From: SHVZ01 sp044223515
Lineage (GTDB): Bacteria; Pseudomonadota; Alphaproteobacteria; SHVZ01
Length of the DNA stretch: 64,000 bases
Direction of reading: 5' to 3'
Assembly (NCBI GenBank): GCA_044223515.1
Contig: JBGALV010000004.1
Coordinates: 37,925-101,924, forward strand
The notes beneath the pieces are model-generated. The model was not told the origin of the DNA and did not search any database. It saw only the letters and a program-made list of their open reading frames with translations. Shown here piece after piece: positions 54,873 to 63,045 of the stretch (position 1 is the stretch's first letter; the number at the start of each line of letters is the position of its first letter). Made by a program: the position numbers and the translations under genes.

Positions 54873-55322
54873 ATGTCAGACAAAGAAATTATCGGCATCG
54901 GCTCCGATCATGCCGGCTACGAACTCAAGACCGCACTCAAGGCGGAGCTTGAGGCCATGGGCTTCGCCGTGCTCGACGTTGGTACGGACTCCGCGACCAG
55001 ATCGGTCGACTATCCGGATTTCGGACGCGCGCTGGCGGAAGCGATGAGGGCGGGCAAGTTCACGCGCGGCGTTCTCGTTTGCGGCACCGGCATCGGCATC
55101 TCGATCGCCGCCAACCGCCATCCCTGGATCCGTTGCGGCCTCGTTCATGACGAGACGTCCGCGAGGCTCACCCGCCAGCACAACGACGCGAATGTGATCG
55201 CGTTGGGTGCGCGCCTCATCGGCGTCGAGACGGCAAAGGCCGCCTTGAAAGTCTTCTTCACCACTCCCTTCGACGGCGGCCGGCACGTGCAGCGTGTCGC
55301 CAAGCTGACGCCCGTTTCCTGA
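54873..55322 (+). CDS. rpiB: ribose-5-phosphate isomerase B
   Basis: The 149-residue enzyme interconverts ribose 5-phosphate and ribulose 5-phosphate. Its landmarks are IGIGSDHAGYELKTALKAEL at the start, VDYPDFGRALAEAM, the catalytic cysteine in LVCGTGIGISIAANRHPWIR and HNDANVIALGARLIG. Length and motifs are normal. It begins a rpiB-glyA-nrdR cluster with 7 bases to glyA, a frequent alphaproteobacterial arrangement. Confidence 0.95.
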   Translation: MSDKEIIGIGSDHAGYELKTALKAELEAMGFAVLDVGTDSATRSVDYPDFGRALAEAMRAGKFTRGVLVCGTGIGISIAANRHPWIRCGLVHDETSARLTRQHNDANVIALGARLIGVETAKAALKVFFTTPFDGGRHVQRVAKLTPVS

Positions 55323-55329
55323 GGAACTG

Positions 55330-56628
55330 ATGACTGCAAAGCCTAACGTCGTGCCCGATGGTTTCTTTACTGCGAGCTTGGCCGAGCGCGATCCGGAGCT
55401 CGCTGCTTCAGTTGGCCGAGAGCTTGGCCGTCAACGCGAGCAGATCGAGCTGATCGCTTCCGAGAACATCGTCAGCCGCGCCGTGCTCGAAGCGGCGGGC
55501 TCGGTGCTGACCAACAAGTACGCCGAGGGCTACCCCGGCAGGCGCTACTACGGCGGTTGCGAGTTCGTCGACGAGGCGGAGACGCTGGCGATCGAGCGGG
55601 CGAAGCGTCTGTTCGACTGCAAGTTTGCCAACGTCCAGCCGCACTCCGGCGCGCAGGCCAACCAGGCAGTGTTCCTGGCCCTGCTGAAGCCAGGCGACAC
55701 CGTGCTCGGCATGTCGCTGGCGGCCGGCGGGCATCTGACCCACGGCGCCGCGCCGAATCTTTCCGGCAAGTGGTTCAACATCGTGTCGTACGGCGTCCGC
55801 CGCGACGACCTTCAGATCGACTATGACGAAGTCGAGCGCCTCGCGAAATCCGAGAAGCCGAAGCTGATCATCGCCGGCGGCTCCGGCGTGCCGCGCATCA
55901 TCGATTTCGCACGCTTCCGGAAGATCGCGGACTCGGTCGGCGCCTTCCTGATGGTGGACATGGCGCATTTCGCCGGCCTCGTCGCCGGCGGCGTCTATCC
56001 GAGCCCGCTCCCCCACGCGCATGTCGTCACCACGACCACGCACAAGACGCTGCGCGGGCCTCGTGGCGGCATGATCCTCTGCAACGACGAGGAGATCGGG
56101 AAGAAGCTCAACTCGGCGGTCTTTCCCGGCCTCCAGGGCGGTCCCCTGATGCACGTGATTGCCGGCAAGGCGGTGATGCTGGGCGAGGCGCTGAGGCCTG
56201 AGTTCAAGCTCTATGCGCGCGCCGTCGTCGACAATGCCAAAGCGCTGGCGGAGGTGCTGGTGAAGCGCGGTGTCGCGATCGTCACCGGCGGCACCGACAG
56301 CCACCTGATGCTGGTCGACCTGCGGCCGAAGAAGCTGACCGGCAAGGCTGCCGAGGCCTCGCTCGAGCGCGCGCACATGACCTGCAACAAGAACGGCATT
56401 CCGTTCGACACCGAGAAGCCGACGATCACCTCGGGCATCCGCCTCGGCACGCCCGCGGCGACGACCCGCGGCTTCGGCGTCGCGGAGTTCCGTCAGGTCG
56501 GCGAGCTGATCGGCGACGTGCTCGACGGGCTTGCGAAGAATCCGGAAGACAACGGTGCGGCCGAGGCGAAGGCGCGTGCCGAGGTGAAGCGGCTCTGCGA
56601 GCGCTTCCCGATCTACCAGTCACTTTGA
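55330..56628 (+). CDS. glyA: serine hydroxymethyltransferase
   Basis: The 432-residue PLP enzyme converts serine and tetrahydrofolate to glycine and methylene-tetrahydrofolate. It has QIELIASENIVSRAVLEAAG, LTNKYAEGYPGRRYYGGCEF, the PLP lysine K239 in VVTTTTHKTLRGPRGGMI and the C-terminal TSGIRLGTPAATTRGFG. The motif IIAGGSGVPRIIDF shows a variant of the usual SAYPR. It is 25 bases upstream of nrdR, separated by a G-rich ribosome-binding region. Confidence 0.97.
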   Translation: MTAKPNVVPDGFFTASLAERDPELAASVGRELGRQREQIELIASENIVSRAVLEAAGSVLTNKYAEGYPGRRYYGGCEFVDEAETLAIERAKRLFDCKFANVQPHSGAQANQAVFLALLKPGDTVLGMSLAAGGHLTHGAAPNLSGKWFNIVSYGVRRDDLQIDYDEVERLAKSEKPKLIIAGGSGVPRIIDFARFRKIADSVGAFLMVDMAHFAGLVAGGVYPSPLPHAHVVTTTTHKTLRGPRGGMILCNDEEIGKKLNSAVFPGLQGGPLMHVIAGKAVMLGEALRPEFKLYARAVVDNAKALAEVLVKRGVAIVTGGTDSHLMLVDLRPKKLTGKAAEASLERAHMTCNKNGIPFDTEKPTITSGIRLGTPAATTRGFGVAEFRQVGELIGDVLDGLAKNPEDNGAAEAKARAEVKRLCERFPIYQSL

Positions 56629-56653
56629 TCGTCGTTCGGGGGGGAGAAAGAAG

Positions 56654-57115
56654 ATGCGGTGCCCGTTCTGCGGTCACGAAGATACCCAGGTCAAGGACTC
56701 GCGTCCGACCGAGGACAACTCTGCGATCCGCCGACGGCGCTTCTGCCCGGCCTGCGGCTCGCGCTTCACCACTTTCGAGCGCGTGCAGCTGCGCGAGCTG
56801 ACGATCGTGAAGAAGACCGGCAAGCGTGCGCCCTTCGACCGCGACAAGCTGGCGCGTTCGCTTCAGCTGGCGCTGCGCAAGCGTCCGATCGATGCCGAGC
56901 GCCTGGAGCGGGTCGTCAACTCGATCGTCCGACGGCTCGAGAGCATGGGCGAGAGCGAGATCCCGTCGAGCGTCATCGGCGAGCTGGTGATGGAGTCGCT
57001 GGCGAACCTCGATCAGGTCGCCTACGTGCGCTTCGCCTCGGTCTATCGCAACTTCCGCGAGGCCAAGGACTTCGGTGACTTCGTCGGCAAGATCGGCAAC
57101 GACGCCGAGGACTGA
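56654..57115 (+). CDS. nrdR: transcriptional repressor NrdR (intact copy)
   Basis: This 153-residue repressor controls ribonucleotide reductase genes by binding NrdR boxes in response to ATP/dATP. The N-terminal zinc ribbon has all four cysteines (C3, C6 in MRCPFCG; C31, C34 in CPACGSRFTT), with DSRPTEDNSAIRRRR between them. The ATP-cone domain follows, from REPF-like KRAPFDRDKLARSLQLALRK to the end DFGDFVGKIGNDAED. The leader GTCGTTCGGGGGGGAGAAAG resembles that of the second copy. ribD, the usual neighbour, lies 6.7 kb away instead of adjacent. Confidence 0.96.
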   Translation: MRCPFCGHEDTQVKDSRPTEDNSAIRRRRFCPACGSRFTTFERVQLRELTIVKKTGKRAPFDRDKLARSLQLALRKRPIDAERLERVVNSIVRRLESMGESEIPSSVIGELVMESLANLDQVAYVRFASVYRNFREAKDFGDFVGKIGNDAED

Positions 57116-57221
57116 CACCCTCGGAGGCGTCATGAGCATCGACCGCGACTGGGGCATAGGCCGCCGGGGCCGGGGACCGTCGGGAAGAGCCGCCGAACGA
57201 ACGTCGTGGGGGGAATAGAGA

Positions 57222-57682
57222 ATGCGCCGCCCGTTTTGCGGACATGACGACACGCAGGGTGAAGGACTCTCGGCCGACCGAGGACAACTCGGCGATCCGC
57301 CGCCGCCGCTTCTGCCCGAACTGCGGCGCCCGGTTCACGACCTTCGAGCGCATCCAGCTGCGCGAGCTGACCGTGGTGAAGAAGAACGGCCAGCGCGAGC
57401 CCTTCGACCGCGAGAAGCTCGCGCGCTCGCTTCACCGCCTTGAAGAAGCGCCCAGTCGACAACGAGCGCACCGAGCGCGTCATCAACGGCATCGTCCGCA
57501 GGCTGGAAAGCTCGGGCGAAAGCGAGATCCCCGCCACCGCGATCGGCGAGGCGGTGATGGAGGCCTTGAAGACGCTCGACCCCGTCGCCTATGTCCGCTT
57601 CGCCTCGGTCTACCGCAACTTCCGCGACGCGGCGGACTTCGAGGACTTCGTCGGCAAGCTGGGCGGCAGCGGGGGGGATTAA
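57222..57682 (+). pseudogene. nrdR: second nrdR copy, diverged and frameshifted
   Basis: Reading with two frame corrections gives a near full-length NrdR: MRRPFCGHDDTQ, a one-base insertion near 57258, then VKDSRPTEDNSAIRRRRFCP in the second frame, a two-base loss near 57437, then KKRPVDNERTERVINGIV to the end DFEDFVGKLGGSGGD in the third. The first zinc cysteine is replaced by Arg (MRRPFC). The leader (CGTCGTGGGGGGAATAGAG) also resembles that of the intact copy. Codon-level identity to copy one is clearly below what a recent duplication would show, so this looks like a homologue from a related genome. Confidence 0.85.
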
Positions 57683-57822
57683 AGGGAGCGGCTCTCGATC
57701 CCGCGGGAATCTGCGACGACGCAGAACGGCCGGGACAGCGCTCCGCTGCCGATCGTTATCGAGGACAGACAGGGCGAGCCCCGCCGGGAATGTTCCCAGC
57801 GGGGGTTCCGAACCGTCGCCGA

Positions 57823-58457
57823 TCAGGCGCGCCGGCGACGCGTGGACATGAGACCCATCAGGCCCGCGCCGAGCAAGGCGAGGCCGGTTGGTTCGGGTAC
57901 GGGTAGGGTCGAGGAGTTCGGGTTCGAATTGTACTCGACGACGTAGGCGATCCCTGGCGTGCCCGCCAGCGGCAGGTCGTTCCACTGGCCAACGCTGCAG
58001 CAAGGAACGTTCGCGCCGAAGACTTCCAGATAGTCCTCATTGTTGGAATTGTTCGGCTCGCCCGCGGCGAAGTTGGCATAGACCGGAGCAATGAGATTGC
58101 CGGCCTCCGGGCCATCGGCCCAGCGGAACGTGCCTTCGACGGCGCTGTCGGTACCGCCCAGCCAAGGGCACGGACCGTAGCACTCGTCGTGAGGAGGTTC
58201 GTCACGAAGGTGTTTTCTGCCGCTGACGTGATCGTGGCAAGATAGCCGCCGCGGCTCAAGGCGTCGGCCCGCGCGCTGTCCCAATTCTCAAGGCCGCTCA
58301 AGACCTCGTAGAAGTGGCCATTGCCACCGCTGCCGGCAGTCCACTCGATGGCGGCGGATTGGGCCTGCGCGGAAAGGCCCAGGCCGGCGGCTAGCACGCC
58401 TGCAGACAGCAGGCATTTGCCCGTCGTCTTGTTTGTTTTGCGTGAGAATCTGCTCAT
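57823..58457 (-). pseudogene. C-type-lectin-domain PEP-CTERM protein, one frameshift
   Basis: The N-terminal frame (from ATG 58457) has a signal peptide, MSRFSRKTNKTTGKCLLSAG and on to AQAQSAA, then FYEVLSGLENWDSARADALS and GGYLATITSAAENTFVTNLL. After a shift near 58190 the other frame continues with CYGPCPWLGGTDSAVEGTFR, GEPNNSNNEDYLEVFG and WNDLPL, a C-type-lectin fold. It ends with the sorting signal VPEPTGLALLGAGLMGLMST plus RRRRA. PEP-CTERM proteins are processed by an exosortase, which is not in this window. A one-base correction would restore about 210 residues. Confidence 0.8.
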
Positions 58458-58656
58458 CTTCTCTCCTTATCGCATGTGTATTCGGCCATCCGGCCGGTGA
58501 CTTCGTTCGGGATAAGTGGACCACGGCTGCCGTCCGCCACCCGGCAGGGTATCGTCAGGGGAAACGTCAATAGATTGAAAGTAAGAGGATTTTTCCGATG
58601 GTTCGGGCACCAGGGCGGCGCGCGCGCTTGACAGTCGGCGACCCCGCGCGGAAGTT

Positions 58657-60846
58657 TTGCAGGCAATGTCCTCAACCGTCAGCAGCGCGTCAGAAGCAAG
58701 ACCCAGGGCGACCCGGGCGTCGGCTCCGATGGCATTGCATTTGCTCGGCCGTTTCGAGTTCCTGGTGGGCGACCAGCGCTTGCCGATCGGCTCGCCACGC
58801 CGCTGGTACGCCGCTTCTCGCCTATCTGGCGTTGCGCGCCGATGGCCGTGCAACCCGCGATCATCTGGCGGGGCTGCTCTGGAGCGAGGACGAGAGCCGC
58901 GCCGCGCGCCATAACCTGCGCCAGGCCCTCTTGGAGTTGAGGCGCGAGCTCGGGCCGGTGGGCGCGGAGCTGATCAGGGCGGGTCGCGACGACATCGGCC
59001 TCGACAAGACCGCGTTCGAGGTCGATGTGCTGGCCTTCGAGAAGCTCGCCTGGTCGACCAATCCTGCCGATCACGCGCGCGCGGTAAGCCTATGCGACGG
59101 CGCGTTTCTCGACGGGCTCGCGGGACCGAGCCGCCCGTTCGAGGACTGGCTCGTGGCCGTGCGCGAGCGTCTGCGCCTCCTGGCATTGCCGGTGTTCGAG
59201 AAGTTCGCCGCGGCCGAAACGACCGGCGGCCAGGACGCGGTGGCGGCGGCGCGGCGGCTCTTGGCCGTGGATCCGTTGGACGAGGCGGCGCAGCGCCTGT
59301 TGTTGAGGACGCTGGCCACCCGCCTATCGCGCGAGGCGGCTTTGGTGGAGGCGGACCGGATCACGGCCCAGCTTCAATCCGAGTTCGCCGCCTCGCCGGA
59401 GCCCGAGACCCTGACGTTGATAGCCTCCATCCGCGACGGCCGGCTGCGTCCCATCGGGGGCGATGGGGGAGTGCCGGCGCGCGCCCTGCCTGCCGCGCCC
59501 GCCCGCGCGCGGCCCGTGCTGAGCCTGCCGTCCTGGCAGACGCCGCGCCCGATCCGCGCCGCCGTCATCGACAAGCGCACGTTGGAGACCCAGGGCGTCT
59601 ATGCGGTCGTCGTCCTGCCATTCGCCAGCTCGGGCGAGTCGCCGGCGCCCCTGGCCGGCGAGTTGGCGGAGGCCTTGAGCGACGATCTGATCTGCGATCT
59701 CTCCCATACCCAGGCGCTCCGCGTGATCTCCAGCCATACCGCCAACAGCTATGGGGGAGCGGGCACGGATCTAGCCGCGCTCGATGCCGAACTCGGCGTG
59801 CATTACGCGATCGAGGGCAGCCTGCGCGCCGAGGGCGACCTCATTCGCGTCAATCTTGGCCTCACCGACGTCCGGACGCGCTTGCGGATCTGGTCGGAGA
59901 CCGTCGCGACCCCGGGCGCGGAGTACCTTGCCAATCGGCAGGCGATCGCGCGCGGGCTTGCCTACCGGATCTTCTCGCGCGTGTTGACCGAGCAGGCGGA
60001 GTTGGTGCCCGACTTCCTGGGCGATCCCGCCATCGAGCATTTGATCGCCAAGGGCTGGGCGGCGCAGATCCAGATCGGCCTGACAGGCTTCGGCCTCGAG
60101 GCGGGCGCGCATTTCGAGCGCGTGCTCGCGCGCGAGCCCGACAACCTCGCCGCCATGATCGGGCTCGGCGGTTTCAAGGCCATGAAGGTGATCACCTTCA
60201 CCGCCGACGATCCCGAGGCCACCTTGAACGAGGCGGAGCCGCTCCTGCGTCGGGCGATCGAACGCAACCCCTACGCCGCCATCGCCCATCATTATCTGGG
60301 TCTGGTGGAGAAGGCGCGCGGCCGCGCGGCGGAATCGGTCGCGGCCTTGAACCGCGCCGTCGAGATCAATCCCAGCTTCGCGCCCGCCTATGGCGCGCTC
60401 GCCAACATGCTGGGGCGCATGGGCCAGCCGCAAGCGGGCATCGAGCATGCCCTCTACGCGCTGCGCCTGAGCCCGCGCGACGCATCGGCCGGCATCTGGT
60501 GGCTTTTCGCCGGCGAAATCCAACTCGAGCTCGGCCAGGACGATCTGGCGCTGGGTGGATCGGCCGCGCGGTCGCCCTGAATCCGCGCGGGCCCTTCGGC
60601 ATCGCAGCGCTCGCGGCGACGCACGCGCTCCGTGGCGACAAGGAGGAAGCCCGCAAGGTGGCGGCGCGGCTCAGGGCGGCGCAGCCCACGCTCACGCTGG
60701 ACCGCATGGTCGAGCGTCTGGTTGTCACGTCGCAAGCCGGCCATGAGCCCAAGCGCTTGATCGCCGGCTTGCGCCTGGCGTTCGGGCCCGAGGACGAAGA
60801 TGGAGCGCCTTTCCTGAAAGTGGCCGCGGCATCGCGATCGTGGTGA
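58657..60846 (+). pseudogene. large transcriptional activator: winged helix, BTAD, TolB-like and TPR domains (two frameshifts)
   Basis: The reconstructed protein of roughly 700 residues begins in one frame with MALHLLGRFEFLVGDQRLPI (58732). It shifts near 58800 to LLAYLALRADGRATRDHLAG and LLWSEDESRAARHNLRQALL (winged helix and BTAD of the SARP type), then FDVDVLAFEKLAWS. A TolB-like segment VYAVVVLPFASSGES and LRVISSHTANSYGG follows, and then TPRs such as AIAHHYLGLVEKARGRAAES. A one-base loss near 60556 moves the end to the frame GRAVALNPRGPFGIAALAAT, stopping at 60846. It is divergent from the PEP-CTERM gene and may regulate it. Confidence 0.75.
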
Positions 60847-60878
60847 GGGAGTGAGGGGGCCCTGCAACGGCGCGGGGA

Positions 60879-60926
60879 GACTTCGCGGATGTCGTCGGCA
60901 AGCTCGGCGGCAGCGCGGAGGATTGA
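60879..60926 (+). pseudogene. nrdR: third nrdR remnant: last 15 codons and stop
   Basis: In frame these 48 bases read DFADVVGKLGGSAED and TGA. This matches the ends of the intact copy (DFGDFVGKIGNDAED) and the second copy (DFEDFVGKLGGSGGD). My hand alignment gives about 41 of 48 identical bases to the second copy and 37 of 48 to the first. Upstream homology fades immediately. It marks a second copy of the nrdR 3' boundary, 3.2 kb after the end of copy two. Confidence 0.75.
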
Positions 60927-60936
60927 GGGCGACCCG

Positions 60937-61233
60937 TCACCACCCCAGGTGAAACAGCACCAGCGCCAGGAAGCAGGCGACGACGATGGCGACCGCCGTT
61001 TGCAGCCGTCCCGCGGGCTGGCGGCCGGGCTCCGCGCGGGCGAGCGCCCAGTCCGCCCGGCTCAGCGCGTAGAGCAGCGCCGCCGCCGAGCCCAGCATCG
61101 CGCGCGTACGGCCTCGTCGCCCCAGGGGCGCGCGTCGATTCGGCCGGTAGAGCCCGGGCAGGTCGCCGATCAGCGCGCTGCCGAGCACGCAGACCGGCAG
61201 GAGCTGCAGCGGACGGTAGAGCGGGTGCTTCAT
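60937..61233 (-). CDS. small hypothetical membrane protein
   Basis: The 98-residue open frame from ATG at 61233 encodes two hydrophobic stretches, YRPLQLLPVCVLGSALIGD near the N-terminus and LQTAVAIVVACFLALVLFHL at the C-terminus, with a basic central region (RRGRTRAMLGSAAALLYALS). No family is recognised. It lies antisense to the orientation of its neighbours and just after the nrdR remnant, with no clear ribosome-binding site. The hydrophobic ends argue for a real gene, but the short length keeps confidence moderate. Confidence 0.45.
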   Translation of the reverse strand: MKHPLYRPLQLLPVCVLGSALIGDLPGLYRPNRRAPLGRRGRTRAMLGSAAALLYALSRADWALARAEPGRQPAGRLQTAVAIVVACFLALVLFHLGW

Positions 61234-61374
61234 CGCTTCGGCAGCGTAGCATGCCGCCGGACTTCATCGCGCTGGACGCCCACGGCCATCGCGCCTGACC
61301 CGCATCCCGCGCCGGGGGAACCACCATGCCGGTCCGCGGCCGTCCCCCGGCCATCCGCCAGAGAGGAGAAAACC

Positions 61375-62031
61375 ATGTCGCTCCGGATCAACTCCGAAGC
61401 TCGAACTTCACCGCCGACACCAGCGAGGGCAAGATCGACTTCCACAAGTGGATCGGCAACGGCTGGGCGATCCTGTTCTCGCATCCCAAGGACTTCACCC
61501 CGGTCTGCACCACCGAGCTTGGCTACATGGCGGGCTTGAAGCCGAGTTCGACAAGCGCAACACCAAGATCATCGGCCTGTCGGTCGACCCGGTGGACAAC
61601 CACAGCAAGTGGGCCAAGGACATCGAGGAGACCCAGGGCCACAAGGTCAACTACCCGATGATCGGCGACCCGCAGCTGAAGGTGGCGACCGCCTACGACA
61701 TGCTGCCGGAGGGCGCGGGCACGACCTCGGAGGGCCGCACGGCCGCCGACAACGCCACGGTGCGCTCGGTCTTCGTCATCGGCCCGGACAAGAAGGTCAA
61801 GGCGATGCTGACCTACCCGATGTCCACCGGCCGCAACTTCGACGAGGTGCTGCGGCTGCTGGATTCGTGCCAGCTGACGGCCAAGCACACCGTGGCGACG
61901 CCGGTGAACGGAAGGCCTGGCGGGACGTCATCATCCCGCCCTCGGTCAGCGACGAGGCGGCGAAGGCGAAGTTCCCCGAGGGCTGGAAGACGGTGAAGCC
62001 CTATCTGCGCGTCGTGAAGCAGCCGAAATAG
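61375..62031 (+). pseudogene. 1-Cys peroxiredoxin (Prx6 type) with three single-base losses
   Basis: The start has a strong GAGAGGAGAAAACC site. With three one-base corrections, near 61402 (EAP), 61546 (KPEF) and 61911 (NGEAW), the product is a normal 219-residue Prx6-like peroxiredoxin. It has the peroxidatic Cys45 in FTPVCTTELGYMAG, GLSVDPVDNHSKWAKDIEET, YPMIGDPQLKVATAYDMLPE and the end YLRVVKQPK. It would reduce peroxides using a separate thiol donor. Codons between the three losses are perfectly conserved, so sequence error or very recent loss is more likely than old decay. Confidence 0.85.
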
Positions 62032-62300
62032 CGGGCGCGGCTCCCTGGAGGACCGGGGCGGGGAGAGCCGTCATGGCGCCTGCCTTCCCGCCGGTCCTGC
62101 GGTCACACTTGCAAGGGCCGCGACAATTCTTTCCAAATGCCGGAAAACTGCCGCCTGTATTTGAGCGAATACCGCTCTTCTATTTACCACGGCGCGCGTT
62201 TCTTGCGCTCCTCGCGGAATGCGGGCAGGATGCTTGGAGCACGCCCTGGGCACGGCCGCGGATCGTCTGCCGGCCGGCCCTTAAGGGGAGGAGGGTGCCC

Positions 62301-62891
62301 ATGATGCGGCTGGCCATCCATCGCTTCCTTGCCGACGACCGCGGCGCGGCGATCGAGTACGGGCTGATCGCAGCCCTGGTCTCGGTGTCCGCCATCACCG
62401 CCCTGCAGACCATGGGCGAGTCGCTGCGCACGATCTTCGAGTTCGTGACCGCCGCCGCCGGCAGCGCCGCCGCGCGGCCTGAGGGCGCCGGCCCCGTCGG
62501 TGTCCCTCGGCCACCATCCCCGCGCGGCCACCATCCAGCACGGCCACCATCCGGCTCGGCAACTCCAAGCCCCTCTGGCGCCTCCGCCGGCGCGCGGGGC
62601 CGCGCCCCAGTCACCGCGCCCCGCCAGTTATCCCCCGGCAATCGCCGCGGATCGGGAACCGCCGCCCCGGCGCGATTGAGCAGGCGGCCTCGCCGCCCGG
62701 GCCGCGCCGAGAGGGAGGAGCTCATGCGCCGCAAGTCCCAAGGCAGCCCCGTCCAGCCCGACGCCGACGAAGACCTCCGCTGGCGGCAGGCCGCTGCCGC
62801 GCCCGCCGCCTTCCGTGCTCGCGCGCGTCAGGCGCGGCGGCGCGTGGACCCGGAGCGCAAGCGCCGGCGCGGGGTGAAGCGGCTGGCATGA
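62301..62891 (+). CDS. Flp/Fap-type pilin with an abnormal long C-terminal tail
   Basis: A GGGGAGGAGG site precedes the ATG at 62301. Residues 1-55 are a Flp pilin: MMRLAIHRFLADDRGAAIEY followed by GLIAALVSVSAITALQTMGE and IFEFVTAAAG. The conserved Glu-Tyr follows the prepilin cleavage region, as in Tad pili. Normal pilins end after 55-65 residues. Here the frame runs on for about 140 low-complexity Pro/Arg/Ala residues, suggesting loss of the native stop by a frameshift. No tadABC, cpaA or rcp genes are in the window. Confidence 0.65.
   Translation: MMRLAIHRFLADDRGAAIEYGLIAALVSVSAITALQTMGESLRTIFEFVTAAAGSAAARPEGAGPVGVPRPPSPRGHHPARPPSGSATPSPSGASAGARGRAPVTAPRQLSPGNRRGSGTAAPARLSRRPRRPGRAEREELMRRKSQGSPVQPDADEDLRWRQAAAAPAAFRARARQARRRVDPERKRRRGVKRLA
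62724..62891 (+). CDS. possible small basic protein with its own ribosome-binding site
   Basis: Within the abnormal pilin tail a GAGAGGGAGGAGCTC sequence stands directly before an in-frame ATG. From there 55 codons encode MRRKSQGSPVQPDADEDLRW followed by an Arg-rich end RRRRGVKRLA. The strong spacing suggests that this is a separate small gene rather than part of the pilin. No homologue is recognised, and the alternative is that it is only pilin read-through. Confidence 0.35.
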   Translation: MRRKSQGSPVQPDADEDLRWRQAAAAPAAFRARARQARRRVDPERKRRRGVKRLA

Positions 62892-62984
62892 GCCACCTCC
62901 CTACAAATCTCAGACAGCATTCTCCGTTGACCCCCCGCCACCGCGAAGCGGGGAGAGGGTCGCTAAGGCTGTCTCCCCTGTGTG

Positions 62985-63012
62985 CCGAACCCGGCGCTGG
63001 GGCGCGTGCCGG
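62985..63012 (+). repeat. short stretch resembling the conserved 5' motif of ribD
   Basis: These 28 bases match the ribD segment at 63925-63952 at 25 of 28 positions by eye. In frame they read PNPALGRV, compared with PNPAVGCV of RibD, a highly conserved deaminase-domain motif. It may be a decayed ribD 5' end inside the nrdR-ribD interval. In GC-rich DNA a chance match cannot be excluded. Confidence 0.35.
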
Positions 63013-63045
63013 CGCGTGTAGATGCATTGGCCGCGAGGTAGCCTG

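Noticed and set aside
62933..62953. Short CCCCGC/GCGGGG hairpin after the pilin region
   Set aside because: The stem has only six bases, no T-run and a GC composition that makes it likely by chance; it is not listed as a terminator.
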